Under the pieces are notes generated by a model, which worked only from the letters and a program-made list of their open reading frames with translations, did no database searches and was not told the origin of the DNA. Below, one piece after another: positions 1 to 10,840 of a stretch of 64,000 nucleotides of DNA (position 1 is its first letter; every line of letters begins with the position of its first letter). Source of the DNA: Isoetes taiwanensis (taxonomy: Eukaryota > Streptophyta > Lycopodiopsida > Isoetales > Isoetaceae); contig JAJEKV010000073.1 of assembly GCA_021234155.1 (NCBI GenBank), positions 1,646,001 through 1,710,000 on the forward strand, given 5' to 3'. Both the position numbers and the translations under genes were made by a program.

Positions 1-29
1 ACCCATACCACCATCTTTTTTCGGTTTTA

Positions 30-2576
30 TTAGATCTGCCCATGCCACTTTATGAGAACCTTGCCATATGAATTTCCTAATTGCAGCCTCCATTTTACTA
101 TAAGAGTTTTTGTCTCCAACAATTCGCGGGAGAAGTACACATGTGTCTTTGCTTTATGACAAACATTAGCAATTTCAATTCTACCTGCCAATGATAATGA
201 GGAGGTGTTCATGGATAACTTTCTCTTAATTCTGGTCACAATTGGTTCCCACAGGCCTTGTAGAGAACTGTTAATTGATAAAGGAATTCCCAGAATACTT
301 GTGGCAGAATTTGCTCTTAAAATTTTGATCCCTTGTAACATTGTATCCTGGGAGTCATAAATAATTGCACTCTTGTTTTTGTTCAGTCTGACACCTGCAG
401 CATCTCCAAACTCATCCATAGCAGCCAAAAAATTTTCCAGAGTCTTACCCTCTTTTTCCAAAAAAACAAAAGTGTCATCTGCATATTGCATCATTGTGAA
501 AAAACCTTTATTGTCTGGGAGCTGAAGACTCTTGATATCTCCCTGAAGTTGCAATTGCATAGCCTTCCTGGTCACCATCTCAGCTACAATGAGAAACAGG
601 TAAGGGGCCAAAGGGCACCCTTGCCTGACCCCTCTTTGACACTTAAATAACTTGGTAGGTGTGCCATTGACAATCAATGCTGATGCAGAGTTAACATTGA
701 AACTCCATACCTTTTTGTAGACACAGCTAGGAAGTCCAATATGTGTCATAGCTTTCTCCAAGAACTGCCAGCTTATTGTGTCATATGCTCTTTTGAAATC
801 CAGCTTGAGCAGCATACAGTTTTGTCCCGATCTCTTGTTCCAGTGCAGTCCTTCAGCAGCTCCAATATAATTTTCCAATATATTCCTCTGAGGTAAGAAA
901 GCTGATTGGCAAGGATTGATTGTTGAGTGCAGAAACATTTTTAATCTATTTGCCAATATCTTTGCCAGGACCTTATAACTTGTGTTTGTCAGAGAAATTG
1001 GTCTCCAATCCCCAATACCTTTAGGACAGTCCACCTTTGGAATAAGTGTTATGTGGCCAGCATTTATTGCTGGGTTCAGACTAGTGGCCTTCCAGGCACC
1101 TTGGAAGAAAGTTATCAGGTCATCTTTCATAATTTCCCAAAATTCTACATAAAACTCGGGCTGGAATCCATCTGGTCCAGGGCTCTTTCCAGCAGCCATG
1201 GATTTAAGAGTCTCCCAAATTTCTTTCTCTTGTGGAATTGCTAGTAGTTCTTCGTCCTTTAATTCCTCCTTAGCTTTAGGAATATTATGGAAAAAGTTCT
1301 CAATCACCTGCTCATCTACATGATAACTCTGAAACATGTTCCTATATTCTTCATGAAAAAACTCTTCTATTTCCTTTTGATCTTCAATAATTTTACCATT
1401 ATTATCATTCACTCTCACAATACCATTGTTGAGGATTCTACTTTTGGCTGCCCTGAAGAAGAAGGCTGAACTTCCCTTATCCATACCATTGATGTATAAA
1501 CATCTACTTCTCACAGCAAGAGATTTGGCCTCTCTCTCTTCTATGACCTTAACCTTTTTCTCAAGCTCCTCCTCCTCTTGCTGTACTTGCTTGTTGTTCT
1601 TATCCTGAAAAAGTTTTTTCCTGATTTCACTGATCTTAAGATAAATATCATTCTTTTCTTTCCTCTTTTCCTTAATCCATTCTCTGCCCCATTTTTTGAT
1701 CCAACCTTTAAACAACCTCAGCCTTATAGTAAAAGCTTTCATGGACTCAGTTTTTGGTAGAGGAGGCAAGGAACTATAAAAAGCCTTGAATTCATCACAA
1801 AACTTTTTACACTTCAATAGCTCTGTGTTAAATTTAAATGGGATGTTCTGACCACCCTTACATGCATCAATTTTGTCATCCAAGAACTGTGGAAGATGGT
1901 CCGAAATTGAATTCCCTGTGTCACCAGTGACTACCACATTATCCCATTTGAGCAAAGATTTATTGCAAAGATAAAATCTATCAAGTAAACATTAGATTCT
2001 CTCATCCCCTTTTCTTTTATTACTCCAGGAATATGTTTGAGATGAGGATGGAGGGATATATATACAATCAGTCATTAGCATATCCCAAGCATCCCTTTCT
2101 TTCTTTGACATATTTAATTTTTTCCCCAACTTTTGATCCCATTGTGGAGTGTTGTTGAAATCCCCTGCTATCAAGTAATTTTCCACTTGGTTACCATCAA
2201 TCCACTGTTTCATTTGTACCCACTGATCAGCCCTTTCACTTGGCTCAGTAGATGCATAGACATTGAAAATTCCAATCTTTTCTGCACCTTTCTCCAGAAC
2301 TGCTACAGTCCATCTGCCTGAAATATGTGTAAATTTCTGACAGCAACTAAATCCTTTCCAAACCATACACACACCACCCTTAGTTCCATCTGCAGTGGCA
2401 TATATAGAGTCACCATTGGGAATGATCCAAGCCCCTAAGTGTTGGGATTCAAAACTTGGAAGTCTATGTTCCTGCAATAGAATAATGTCAGCCTTCATCT
2501 CCTTAAGAGCAATGAGTGCCCTTTTTCTTTTGAGGGGGCCCTTTATCCCCCTCATATTCCAAGTAACAATCCTCAT
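30..2576 (-). pseudogene. LINE 1 ORF2: endonuclease-reverse transcriptase, broken
   Basis: This frame encodes the enzyme that nicks target DNA and copies the LINE RNA. The N-terminal APE-type endonuclease begins MRIVTWNMRGIKG, followed by the QEHR and GDFNN motifs. A TAA at 1992-1994 stops the frame after about 194 codons, but the same frame reopens immediately and continues through the reverse transcriptase, including GKSPGPDGF, DFKRAYDTISW, GVRQGCPLAPYLF and the catalytic QYADDTFVF (YADD at 474-485). Near the window edge the reading switches frame: the alternative frame gives KVAWADLIKPKKDGGMG, which is typical after LINE reverse transcriptases, so a frameshift lies at roughly 50-110. One stop and one frameshift make it inactive as read, unless they are assembly errors. 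Confidence 0.92.
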
Positions 2577-4806
2577 TAGGCAGGGTATTTTATTCTTGCC
2601 TGGGACCTTAAGTTAAAGGCCGGGCTATTGGCTGAGAAATGGACCTTTTTGCTGCCTTTCTTGGTCATAGGAGTATAGAACATCTCAAGTTCATCCTTGT
2701 TAGCCTTTGGTTCCTCCATTTTGTGATCACTTGGGCTTATTGGGTTTGATCCCAGGCCATTTGATTTTTTAGTCAACACTACCCGGCCTTCTAGACTTAT
2801 TAGTCCACTAGATTTCTCCAGTCCTAGGCTAGAAGGTGTTATAGGCCTGTGCTCAAACTGATCCACTTCACCCTGGCCTTTGATAGGACTTATAGGGATT
2901 AAAGTAGAGCCAGTCATGTTTGAATCATCATCTTGTTCCTTCCCTTCTCCAATCTTCTCAGCATCTATGGGCATATCTTCCATTGGGGATCTGGTGTAGA
3001 ATTTGAACTTGCAGCCATCCACAAGATTTGCTGGTGTTGAGAATTCGGTTGGGGTAGCAGGAACCCTCTCCCCATTTTCAATTTCTTGTTCTCTTTCCAT
3101 TATGTCTAAAAGAACATCACATAGTTCAGGGCTTTCTGTAATTTTTCCTAGAGTAGAAAAATTAATGTTTTTTGGTGTTATTTCCTCATGGGCATGAGAG
3201 CCTTCTCCTTTATGCAACAGTGTACCACCAATAGACAGATCCGAGTCAGAGGATTCGGGATATGCATTGACTGGAGGAAATTCAGATTCCTGAATGGTAA
3301 GGGTGTTTTTCCTGAGTTGATGGGCAGGTGTGACAACTATTTCAGTCTGTTGAAGATCTATTACCCCCTTACCTTTATCATCAGTCAGGTTCAAAACAGC
3401 AGGGCTTATTAAGTCTTTGGATTTCTCCAATCCTTGGCCTGCTGGTCTGTTGAGGACCTTGACTTGACTTGCCAATCTTGAATTCTTTTCCTTTTCCTTC
3501 CATTGTTTTCTGCTGGCTTTTTCATTGTTTTTTTGTTGTTGCTGCTCCACAAATTTTGATTTTGCTTTTTCCTTCCTTGCTTTTTTGTAGGCACTACCAT
3601 TCTTGTGTTGTCTTCTTTTCTTGGTTCCTGGAGTCCAATGGTCATTCGTTTGAGTTGTTTCTCCCTTGTTTTCAGAAATACCATTAGTATTTCTCTGATC
3701 ATAACCTTCTTGATTGTTCCTGGAGTTGGATTTAGGTAAATCAGGCTTGACTTGCTTAAATCCCTTGCATACTCCTCCACCATGAAGTCTCAAACCGCAG
3801 ATATTGCAAGGACTTGGGAGGCCTTGCCAATTTACTTTTAGGCATTTCTGTTCTCCAAAAAAGTCTTGATATTGGACTAAAGATGGGATCGGGTTTAAGA
3901 TGTTCAGTTGGATCCAGACCTTTGGTGCCCTTTCAGGGACTGATTCCCATCCAATGTATTCCCCAATTGAAGAGAATAACCTCTTAAAAATGTCCTCATG
4001 CCAATAAATTGGACTGAGGCCTTGAACAGAGCAAGAGGCCGGGTGGTAGAGTTCATTGAGGTTCTGTGGGTCAAATTTTGCCTTCCACTTCTGAAAATAA
4101 AACTGGGTATTGGCTTTAAAAATGGTACCTTGTTGAGGAGGAGTTGAACAGATTGTTCGTTTCCACATTCAACAACAAAAAAAGGAAAATCGAGCCAATA
4201 CATCCCTGTTACCTCAATGTTCCTGTTTATTTTGCAAATTTCATTCCTTAGCAGACTGAGCTTCACCCCCTCGTGCCTTATACATCCTATTACTGCCTTG
4301 GTTTCAAGCTGTTTAAGTCTATCAGGGACATAAACATGTTGGAGGGAAGGGATACCTTTGAATTCATGGCTGCTTCTCCTCTTGATCTTGTCAAGTTGGG
4401 CCCTCTGCTCTACATTGATCTCGTCCAAGATCGGCTGCACCAAATGTGACTGCATTTGAATAGTTGGGATCGAACGTGATCTCTTCACCCGGCTCCCTTC
4501 CGCCATGCTCGGAATCAGCCAATCTCCACAGGTAAAATAGGTATTTTTACTACTGTCAAGATTTTTTATCCCCTTTTCAGTCATACATCGTACCATTTCA
4601 ATCATCTGGATCCTATTCTGACGTGACATCTGCCTGAAAAACATCATCATCTGACCCTCCATGTCCTTGTCACTGCCCTCTATTCCAACTTTCCCCTGTC
4701 CCCCTGTTTCCTGTCCCTCAACTGTTACATTCTCAACCAGGTCCCGAATCCCAATACTCGTGTTCCTCAGTTGGCCATCTGTTGGCCCCACATCTGTTTT
4801 GCACAT
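2576..4806 (-). pseudogene. LINE 1 ORF1: nucleic-acid-binding protein with CCHC knuckle, frameshifted
   Basis: ORF1 occupies two overlapping frames: 3904-4806 (about 300 codons, N-terminal part) and 2576-4168 (about 530 codons, C-terminal part). The sense of the protein passes from one to the other near 4100-4170, so a single frameshift probably splits it. The second frame carries a clear CX2CX4HX4C zinc knuckle, CNICGLRLHGGGVC (3767-3808), preceded by the GLPSP segment usual in plant LINE ORF1 proteins. A long Lys/Glu/Ser-rich tail follows and ends at the ORF2 start. Such proteins bind LINE RNA in ribonucleoprotein particles. The chosen start at 4806 is the first Met of the frame; a downstream Met is possible. 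Confidence 0.8.
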
Positions 4807-4877
4807 CCTGTCCCCTTACCTTTTCCACGATCGTCTCACCAAGCGCCTAACCTAGCGCCATACTAGACCTTGATTTC

Positions 4878-5212
4878 CACATTCACAATTTTAATCCATT
4901 TCGATGCCAGAAATGCCTCAAAGAGGTTTTTGCTTTTTAATAAAAATTAAGCCATGTACATAAACATTTCAAAGCACTAAATATCTTTCCTTTTCGTATG
5001 CACAAGCTTCATATATAGGAAAATCTTATTAACCATATTTTGATCCTTTTCCATATGCTTAAGTGTTTTATAGGAAAATCCTATTAAACCATCTGTTATA
5101 ATATAGTACATTCAAGCATTGCCCACATTAATTTATGGGACATGTTGACATTTGGATTTTCTTTTCTCTTTTCAATAATTTGAAGAATCAAAAGAGGATA
5201 TCCTACTCCTCC
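4878..5212. repeat. 335-bp dispersed repeat, copy A
   Basis: This block matches 8388-8722 at a constant offset of 3510 bp. I see almost no differences before the CTT tract. Both copies run directly into a long (CTT)n array. It has no ORF. It looks like a retroposon or other repeat with a microsatellite tail, or one half of a recent duplication. It abuts the 5' end of LINE 1. Confidence 0.9.
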
Positions 5213-5368
5213 TCTTCTTCTTCTTCTTCTTCTTCTTCTTCTTCTTCTTCTTCTTCTTCTTCTTCTTCTTCTTCTTCTTCTTCTTCTTCTTCTTCTTCTT
5301 CTTCTTCTTCTTCTTCTTCTTCTTCTTCTTCTTCTTCTTCTTCTTCTTCTTCTTCTTCTTCTTCTTCT
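5213..5368. repeat. (CTT)n microsatellite, copy A
   Basis: About 155 bp of nearly pure CTT/TTC repeats. The long poly-Ser, poly-Glu and poly-Lys reading frames here are products of the repeat and not genes. Confidence 0.98.
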
Positions 5369-5391
5369 CCCACAATCCCTCCCTCAGGATG

Positions 5392-5458
5392 TAGGATACC
5401 TCTTTTTATAAGGAGAGTAGGACCACCCCCCCCTCCCCCCATAAAAAGAGGGGTCCTA
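5392..5458. repeat. Imperfect palindrome with C-rich loop
   Basis: An 18-nt arm at 5392-5409 (taggatacctctttttat) pairs with 5441-5458 (ataaaaagaggggtccta) with two mismatches, around a loop containing two C runs. It could form a hairpin or mark a transposon end. I see no target duplication. Confidence 0.6.
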
Positions 5459-7505
5459 CTTCCTTACTCCAGAATAAAATAGATTCATAGAATCTTTAAA
5501 TCATTAACAAGTTATTTTATCATCTGTATTTAAGTAGTATAAGGTGCAGTTGCCCAAATACCATATCCGCTGTAGCAGATAAATCGAGAACTAGCACAGT
5601 GGACTAGTTCAAGACCTGACAAATTATCAGGATTTTATGAATGTGAAGCACACTGGGCATAGTGGGCCCTTAAGTGCCATAAACAGCCCGTTACAGTATT
5701 AACCATAACACTTGCTATCAGAACCTAAAGTCTTATAAAAGAGCATTAATAAACAAACTGACCTGGTTTGTATAAGAGATTCGTTTGCCAGATCACTCCA
5801 TTAGGGTATCAAAAAAGATTCATATGCTAGATAACTCCATAAAGATATCAGAAGAGATAACTTCGTAAACATATCAAAAAGTAGAGCTATCTAAAACTTA
5901 CATAGGTAAAGCCAACCAATTGTGCATGCCAGATATCTCCAGCAAATGGAAATCCCGATTTCTTCTTCGACACATCTTCACCAAGACTACTAACAGATTA
6001 TAGTAAAAACATTTTACTAAACCGTATTCGTTCAAGGCAAAGATTACCCAACACATATCCATCCTGGCGTTACCCAGGCCACAACTGGAAGGCACATTAC
6101 CTCAAACACATATATTAGTATGAAAGTAGAACAATAAAGTAGCAAAGCATTATTTTAGAAGATCTGTGCATTAATCTGTAGATTGTAACAATGTATGATC
6201 AAAGTAGAGACATAAAATATTACTGTAGATTATTCCAATGTATGATCAAAATAAAGACATAAAGTATTACTGTAAATTATTCCCAACTACGTATCAAGTA
6301 AAAAAATAGAGGTACAAAGTAAGTTTAGCTTTAGTTACGCTGTATGATCAAAATAAAGACATAAAGTATTACTGTAAATTATTCTCATCTATGTGTCAAG
6401 TAAAAAAATATAGGTACAAAGTAAGTGTAGATTTAGTTACGCTTCCAGTAATTCCATCTCCAAGTTAACGCCAACTCTAACAGCAAATAAGAGACAATTA
6501 GAGGAGAGAACCCGTACCTGCAGCCAATCATGCAAACGTTAGCAGTAATCCCGGTAACGATGCAAGGGCCAAAAGGTACATTGGGTCTCTCAGTTTATCA
6601 CTGATCACCAATTGTATCCTTTTGACCTGAGGTGACATTTAACAAGAAAAGGAAACTGGAATACAATATATTAAATTTACCAATTGGTCTCAAGCATTAT
6701 GGTCTCAAGCATTACCATTAGACGAGAACTAATCTCTTAGTCCCAAATCTAGCTGGCAACCTTGATAACCATAGTCAATTTCATAGCATATCCTAACATT
6801 TTTATCATTTTAAACTACAACAGCAAACCTTATTACTTTAGACATAATACGCCTAGACGTGCTACATGCATCCAAGCATGTAAGAATAAATCAGTGGCTG
6901 TTTTAACTAATTGATGCCTAGACATGCTACAAGCATCCTAGCACATACAGGTCGGTCTGTAGTATTAATCAGATAACACAAACTAGTGAATCATTATCCT
7001 GCATAAGACTTACATCACAAAGATGCCTATCTGTGCAACCATTTTAACAAACAAGTTGCATGCTTCTGCAGTTAGAAAACTCAGCCCATTTATTTCGTTC
7101 AAGAAAACCCATGTAGCCTTAGTTGCTTAAACATCACAGTTCTAAACCATGCCATTTAGACCAGACGTTTATGATCAAGGCATTCATGTTGGAGCAAGTA
7201 AAGTATAGTAAACAATTTATCCCTAAAAAGGAATAGCATAGAAATCTGTAGAACTATTGGGATCATGCTCTTTTTACAGCATTACATTTCTATACATCAT
7301 GTGACAGGAAATATTTTATGCATAAAACCACGAGTTTTTGCGCCCCATCTGTCGTAGGTTGTCTTTGCTTAACCATTTGACTTCCTGTTTTGGAAACCCT
7401 GCTATGGCCACATTATGATCCATCTTACAGCAATAAATAAGGTAATGAATGCCAATAGCATGCAACACAAAATACCTTTTTTGCTCTGTCATAATATAAC
7501 CTGCT
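5459..7505. other. Unassigned AT-rich region
   Basis: No long ORF and no recognisable transposon domain. It holds a 102-bp tandem duplication (6239-6442) and a few short exon-like stretches on the minus strand, described separately. Confidence 0.6.
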
Positions 7506-7742
7506 TTATTCCAGCATCAAGGCAGCTTTTATGTATATTAGAGCTATCAACCACAGACAAGGAATAGAGCACCATATTTTGGGTTGTCGAATCCATCTTG
7601 GCAGAGCCTTATAAGGCAAAACGAAATTTGGCATGCCATATTTTGCACGGAGCGACTCCACATGGCTGTACTTCATAGCCAGATCTTCCCATGAACCATT
7701 TGGCAGCAAATTCGGCATCTTGGCATGATAATTGGCCTTCAT
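5915..7742 (-). other. Exon-like segments of an unrecognised gene
   Basis: Several minus-strand stretches look like exons because open frames meet plausible splice sites. At about 6520-6640 an acceptor (cacctcag) precedes a frame reading DPMYLLALASLPGLLLTFA. At about 5915-5985 a frame containing SGFPFAGDIWHAQLVGFTY meets a gtaagt donor. At about 7330-7420 an acceptor (tgctgtaag) precedes NVAIAGFPKQEVKWLSKDN. At 7506-7742 the frame includes NGSWEDLAMKYSHVESLRAK. The pieces do not join into one frame I can prove, and I do not recognise the protein. They may be a decayed gene, captured exons, or chance. Confidence is low. Confidence 0.25.
6239..6442. repeat. 102-bp tandem duplication
   Basis: Two units, 6239-6340 and 6341-6442, share the core gatcaaaataaagacataaa and following sequence with a few substitutions. 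A shorter related unit precedes them near 6190-6238. Confidence 0.85.
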
Positions 7743-7798
7743 AGTGCAGATAAGTGCAGATCGCTCTCTCTCTTGCAGCTGGTTTCCAGCAAAAAAGG

Positions 7799-8119
7799 TT
7801 AGGTTAGCCCTTTGGGCGGCCGTTTTGGCACCACTCTGAGCCCTAACTCATTTTTACCAGAAATATTTTTTGACGAAACAAAAGGACCTTTTTCTTTTGT
7901 GTTAGACCCAACCATTCCATTTTCCGGAAGCATATAAGGGTCTTTGCCTATTACGAAACTTCTCCAAGCATATGTAGGCCCATTGTTTACACCTAGCTTT
8001 TTGCAAACAAGTTGGCTTTTGGCTTTTGCCATGCAAGCTAAGAAAAATGAGCGCTTGCACAAAACCCATAAGCTAAGGAAAAAAGTAGCATGCAAATACA
8101 CTTGCATGTTGAGCCACAT
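7799..8119 (-). pseudogene. Possible LINE ORF2 C-terminal remnant
   Basis: A 106-codon open frame contains LGVNNGPTYAWRSFVIGKDP. The pattern N-P-S/T-Y-x-W-R-S followed by a small hydrophobic stretch and G resembles the segment between reverse transcriptase and zinc-binding domain in plant LINEs (commonly PSYxWRSI). No reverse transcriptase motif lies next to it, so at best it is a short relic. It could instead be an unrelated exon. It lies between the two copies of the 335-bp repeat. Confidence 0.3.
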
Positions 8120-8387
8120 GTCAAGAATGCTTTAAAGTCAAATGCATGCCCAAGATTATAGAAAAATCCCATAGGCTTTCTCCTTAGTCTATACTATACT
8201 AGAAATTTAAGGATAGCTTTTCCGCCACATTCATTTTCCAATAGCAACCAATACACACTTTATGTGTAAATTGCAACAATGTTTTTTTTCACATATAGTG
8301 TAAAGGCCAAAACCAACCTTAGGCAAATTATGGCACCAAGATGCGTCTTGGGCATATTAGGCTTAGTACTTTGCCAAACACATGTTT

Positions 8388-8717
8388 CACATTCACAATT
8401 TTAATCCATTTCGATGCCAGAAATGCCTCAAAGAGGTTTTTGCTTTTTAATAAAAATTAAGCCATGTACATAAACATTTCAAAGCACTAAATATCTTTCC
8501 TTTTCGTATGCACAAGCTTCATATATAGGAAAATCTTATTAACCATATTTTGATCCTTTTCCATATGCTTAAGTGTTTTATAGGAAAATCCTATTAAACC
8601 ATCTGTTATAATATAGTACATTCAAGCATTGCCCACATTAATTTATGGGACATGTTGACATTTGGATTTTCTTTTCTCTTTTCAATAATTTGAAGAATCA
8701 AAAGAGGATATCCTACT
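8388..8717. repeat. 335-bp dispersed repeat, copy B
   Basis: Near-identical copy of 4878-5212, again running into (CTT)n. The left flank reads ATGTTTCACATT (8382-8393) and the sequence after the CTT tract reads ATGTTTCCACATT (8867-8879). This could be a 12-13 bp target-site duplication, as left by SINE or LINE retroposition. The CACATT part, however, also occurs at the start of copy A, which weakens that reading. Confidence 0.88.
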
Positions 8718-8777
8718 CTTCTTCTTCTTCTTCTTCTTCTTCTTCTTCTTCTTCTTCTTCTTCTTCTTCTTCTTCTT

Positions 8778-8808
<31 letters not shown>

Positions 8809-8866
8809 TTCTTCTTCTTCTTCTTCTTCTTCTTCTTCTTCTTCTTCTTCTTCTTCTTCTTCTTCT
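8718..8866. repeat. (CTT)n microsatellite, copy B
   Basis: About 149 bp of CTT/TTC repeats with a single interruption near 8807. The poly-Arg and poly-Ser frames here are not genes. Confidence 0.98.
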
Positions 8867-9206
8867 ATGTTTCCACATTGGCATAAAAGGATAACATGCA
8901 CTCCAACATCTCATCCTAAATTAAAGCATGCACGCAAATTGTGAGATTGTGAGAATTGGGACGCTACTTGGCTTCAAAACTTCTATTGATAATTATGATA
9001 CTGCTTGGCTTCAAACCTTCTATTGACAATCGTGACACTGCTTAGTTTAGAGCCTTCTGCTTGCATAAGCTGTAAAAGATGCACAACTTCCTTGGCATGG
9101 TGAGGTTTAGCTTACCAATAACAAATATAGTCTGGACGGATATATTTATATTGACCATTCTCTCAAATACCAATTGCAGAGGTACATGATATGGCAAGCT
9201 TTCATG
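8867..9206. other. Short spacer with 37-bp tandem duplication
   Basis: No gene. Two imperfect copies of a ~37-bp unit (core ttggcttcaaa at 8968 and 9005) lie at 8963-9037. The DNA from there to 9206 abuts the truncated outer end of the LTR element. Confidence 0.6.
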
Positions 9207-10780
9207 TATATACGGCGCTCCGGACGTATACATACAGGGACTTCCCCCTCCCATGGCAATCAGCTCACCATGAGCAGGGCCCTCCGTCTAACTCGGACCA
9301 TCTGTAGAGAGATGCCCGGGTGAAGGACACGGAGGTGTCATTCGGCCCACGCCTTCAATGGGACTCCTAAGTTGCGGAAGCGTGAATACATGTTAGCACA
9401 CAGCATAAATCACATATAAATAACCACCACGAAGGGTAGCACATCCATCCGAGTACTAACGGCAAAGAATATGCATCTAATCCTAAGGAAAACACCCCAA
9501 AACCCCAGGTTCTACCCCGGCTCAGACTCCAGTGAGGATCGACTGACGGCTAGGTCTCAAGAGATCAGCAGACCGAATCTTGGCATGGCGTTGGCTGGCA
9601 TAGAACATCGGCTAGGGTTGTCCACTCCATCCACCCCTCCTGTGCACACTTTGCAGATGAGTCGAATCATGCTATGGCATCACTATAGCCTTCCGGAGAC
9701 GCAGACTCAAGGTATCACCCTTCGAGCCTACTCCAGGGTTCATGAAGCCCTGGTCCGATGAGGCAGGTCAGGGAAGTGTCACCTTCTAGGATCGCAGCGG
9801 TTCCATGGGTGAGCTAGAGAATACGTGCCGCATCAGCGACCCCCGCATCCATACCCGACTTACTCACCCTAAATCTACTCAAAGTACAGGATGCCCCATA
9901 CGGGTCACACCTCTGCACCCAGGGAATGTCAGACCCATACCCGGCCCTCTACGTGGACGGCTATCAGGCCTAGCCCACTGTAGGAGTCCCAGGAGCCTTG
10001 TATGTTCGTGCAAGACCCCACCCCCACTTCACCACTGCGTCCCTTCTCTGGTGCTAAGCAATCCCATAGCATCCATGACTCGGTGGTCCCTTGTGCACAG
10101 GCCGCAAATAATGGGAAATACAGGGATCTACCTAGGAGCATACTAATAAACATGGCTCAAAGGTCTCTACCCCCCTTAATTCTCCCATTTCAAGAGTAAT
10201 ACTATGCAAAGAACTATCAATCCATCATTTAAGAGCAAGTACAGAATCAGAGATAAGGAGAACTCGCCTTTGCAATCAAGGGTTAGTTCCTACAGGTAAA
10301 GCATAGAGAACACAAAGAAATAGAAGAAATACACACAACAAGTGCCCAACAGGGGCGCTACCCTACGGATAACACAGCTAAGCTACAGACTAACCGTCGA
10401 ATCGGGCTTGGGATGGCTCCATCTCGATTTGCTGAAGGGTGCCTGGCTGCTGCTCCTCCTCCTCCATCTCCCATTGCTCCTAATTCGAATTGGGGCACAA
10501 AAGCCCTAATTTGAGTGTCCAAAATGGAAACCCTGCCTTGCCCAATCGATTTGGGCCAGGTGTCATGTCATTAATTAACTAATTTGGTATTTTAGCCCTT
10601 TTTAATATTAGGATAAGCCCTAAATTCGAATTAGGGTTTTGGATTAGGTTTCCACCTTTATAATTTAATTATTAACATAGCTAACCTTAGCTTATGAATA
10701 ATTAATGTGCCAATAATTATTCATAGTGACGTGTCATGTATTTATACTTAAATAGGCGTATAAATATGTGGAACGTCACA
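9207..10780 (-). repeat. 3' LTR (left copy), outer end replaced
   Basis: 1574 bp matching the right LTR from its position 17448 onward. Relative to that copy it has a ~17-bp insertion near 9345 and a changed segment near 9940. The first ~16 bp expected (tgtgacgctccctgaa) are replaced by unrelated sequence at 9191-9206, indicating a deletion or rearrangement at this end. Open frames of about 96 codons at 9471 and 17701 are shared because they lie in the LTRs. I do not treat them as genes. Confidence 0.92.
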
Positions 10781-10840
10781 TTCTCCCCACCTTAAAAATG
10801 ATGTTGTCCTCAGCATCAAGACTACTCTTGTTGCAGGGCA
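10776..10840 (-). pseudogene. Remnant of Ty3/gypsy pol C-terminus
   Basis: A minus-strand frame reads SLDAEDNIIFKVGRM and stops at a TGA formed by the first bases of the LTR. Gypsy polyproteins often end this way, with an acidic residue, the polypurine tract translated as K-V/G-G-x-x, and a stop at the LTR edge. It is the only part of the interior that resembles a polyprotein, and it suggests the element derives from a Ty3/gypsy ancestor. The match is short. Confidence 0.45.
10781..10793 (-). other. Polypurine tract (second-strand primer site)
   Basis: On the minus strand AAGGTGGGGAGAA lies directly before the TGTGACG start of the 3' LTR, the expected place for plus-strand DNA priming. A second, similar run (AAGGAGGGGAG) lies about 70 bp inward. 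Confidence 0.85.

Larger units (their letters stand above)
1..4865 (-). mobile_element. LINE 1: non-LTR retrotransposon, cut by window edge
   Basis: A minus-strand LINE runs from its 5' end near 4865 to beyond position 1. It has the usual plant L1-like order: ORF1 with a zinc knuckle (2576-4806), then ORF2 with endonuclease and reverse transcriptase (30-2576). The ORFs meet in a TAATG overlap, where the ORF1 stop and ORF2 start share one base, suggesting termination-reinitiation. The 3' UTR and tail lie outside the window. Only a few lesions interrupt long reading frames, so the copy is fairly young. The 5' boundary is approximate, set by the end of ORF1-like sequence and the start of an unrelated repeat at 4878. 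Confidence 0.9.

Noticed and set aside
5135-5482. Long poly-Ser, poly-Lys and poly-Glu open frames
   Set aside because: They are translations of the (CTT)n microsatellite; the same applies at 8606-8944.
9471-9761. 96-codon frame conserved at 17701-17991
   Set aside because: Conserved only because both copies are LTRs of the same element; no known domain, and it is antisense to the element.
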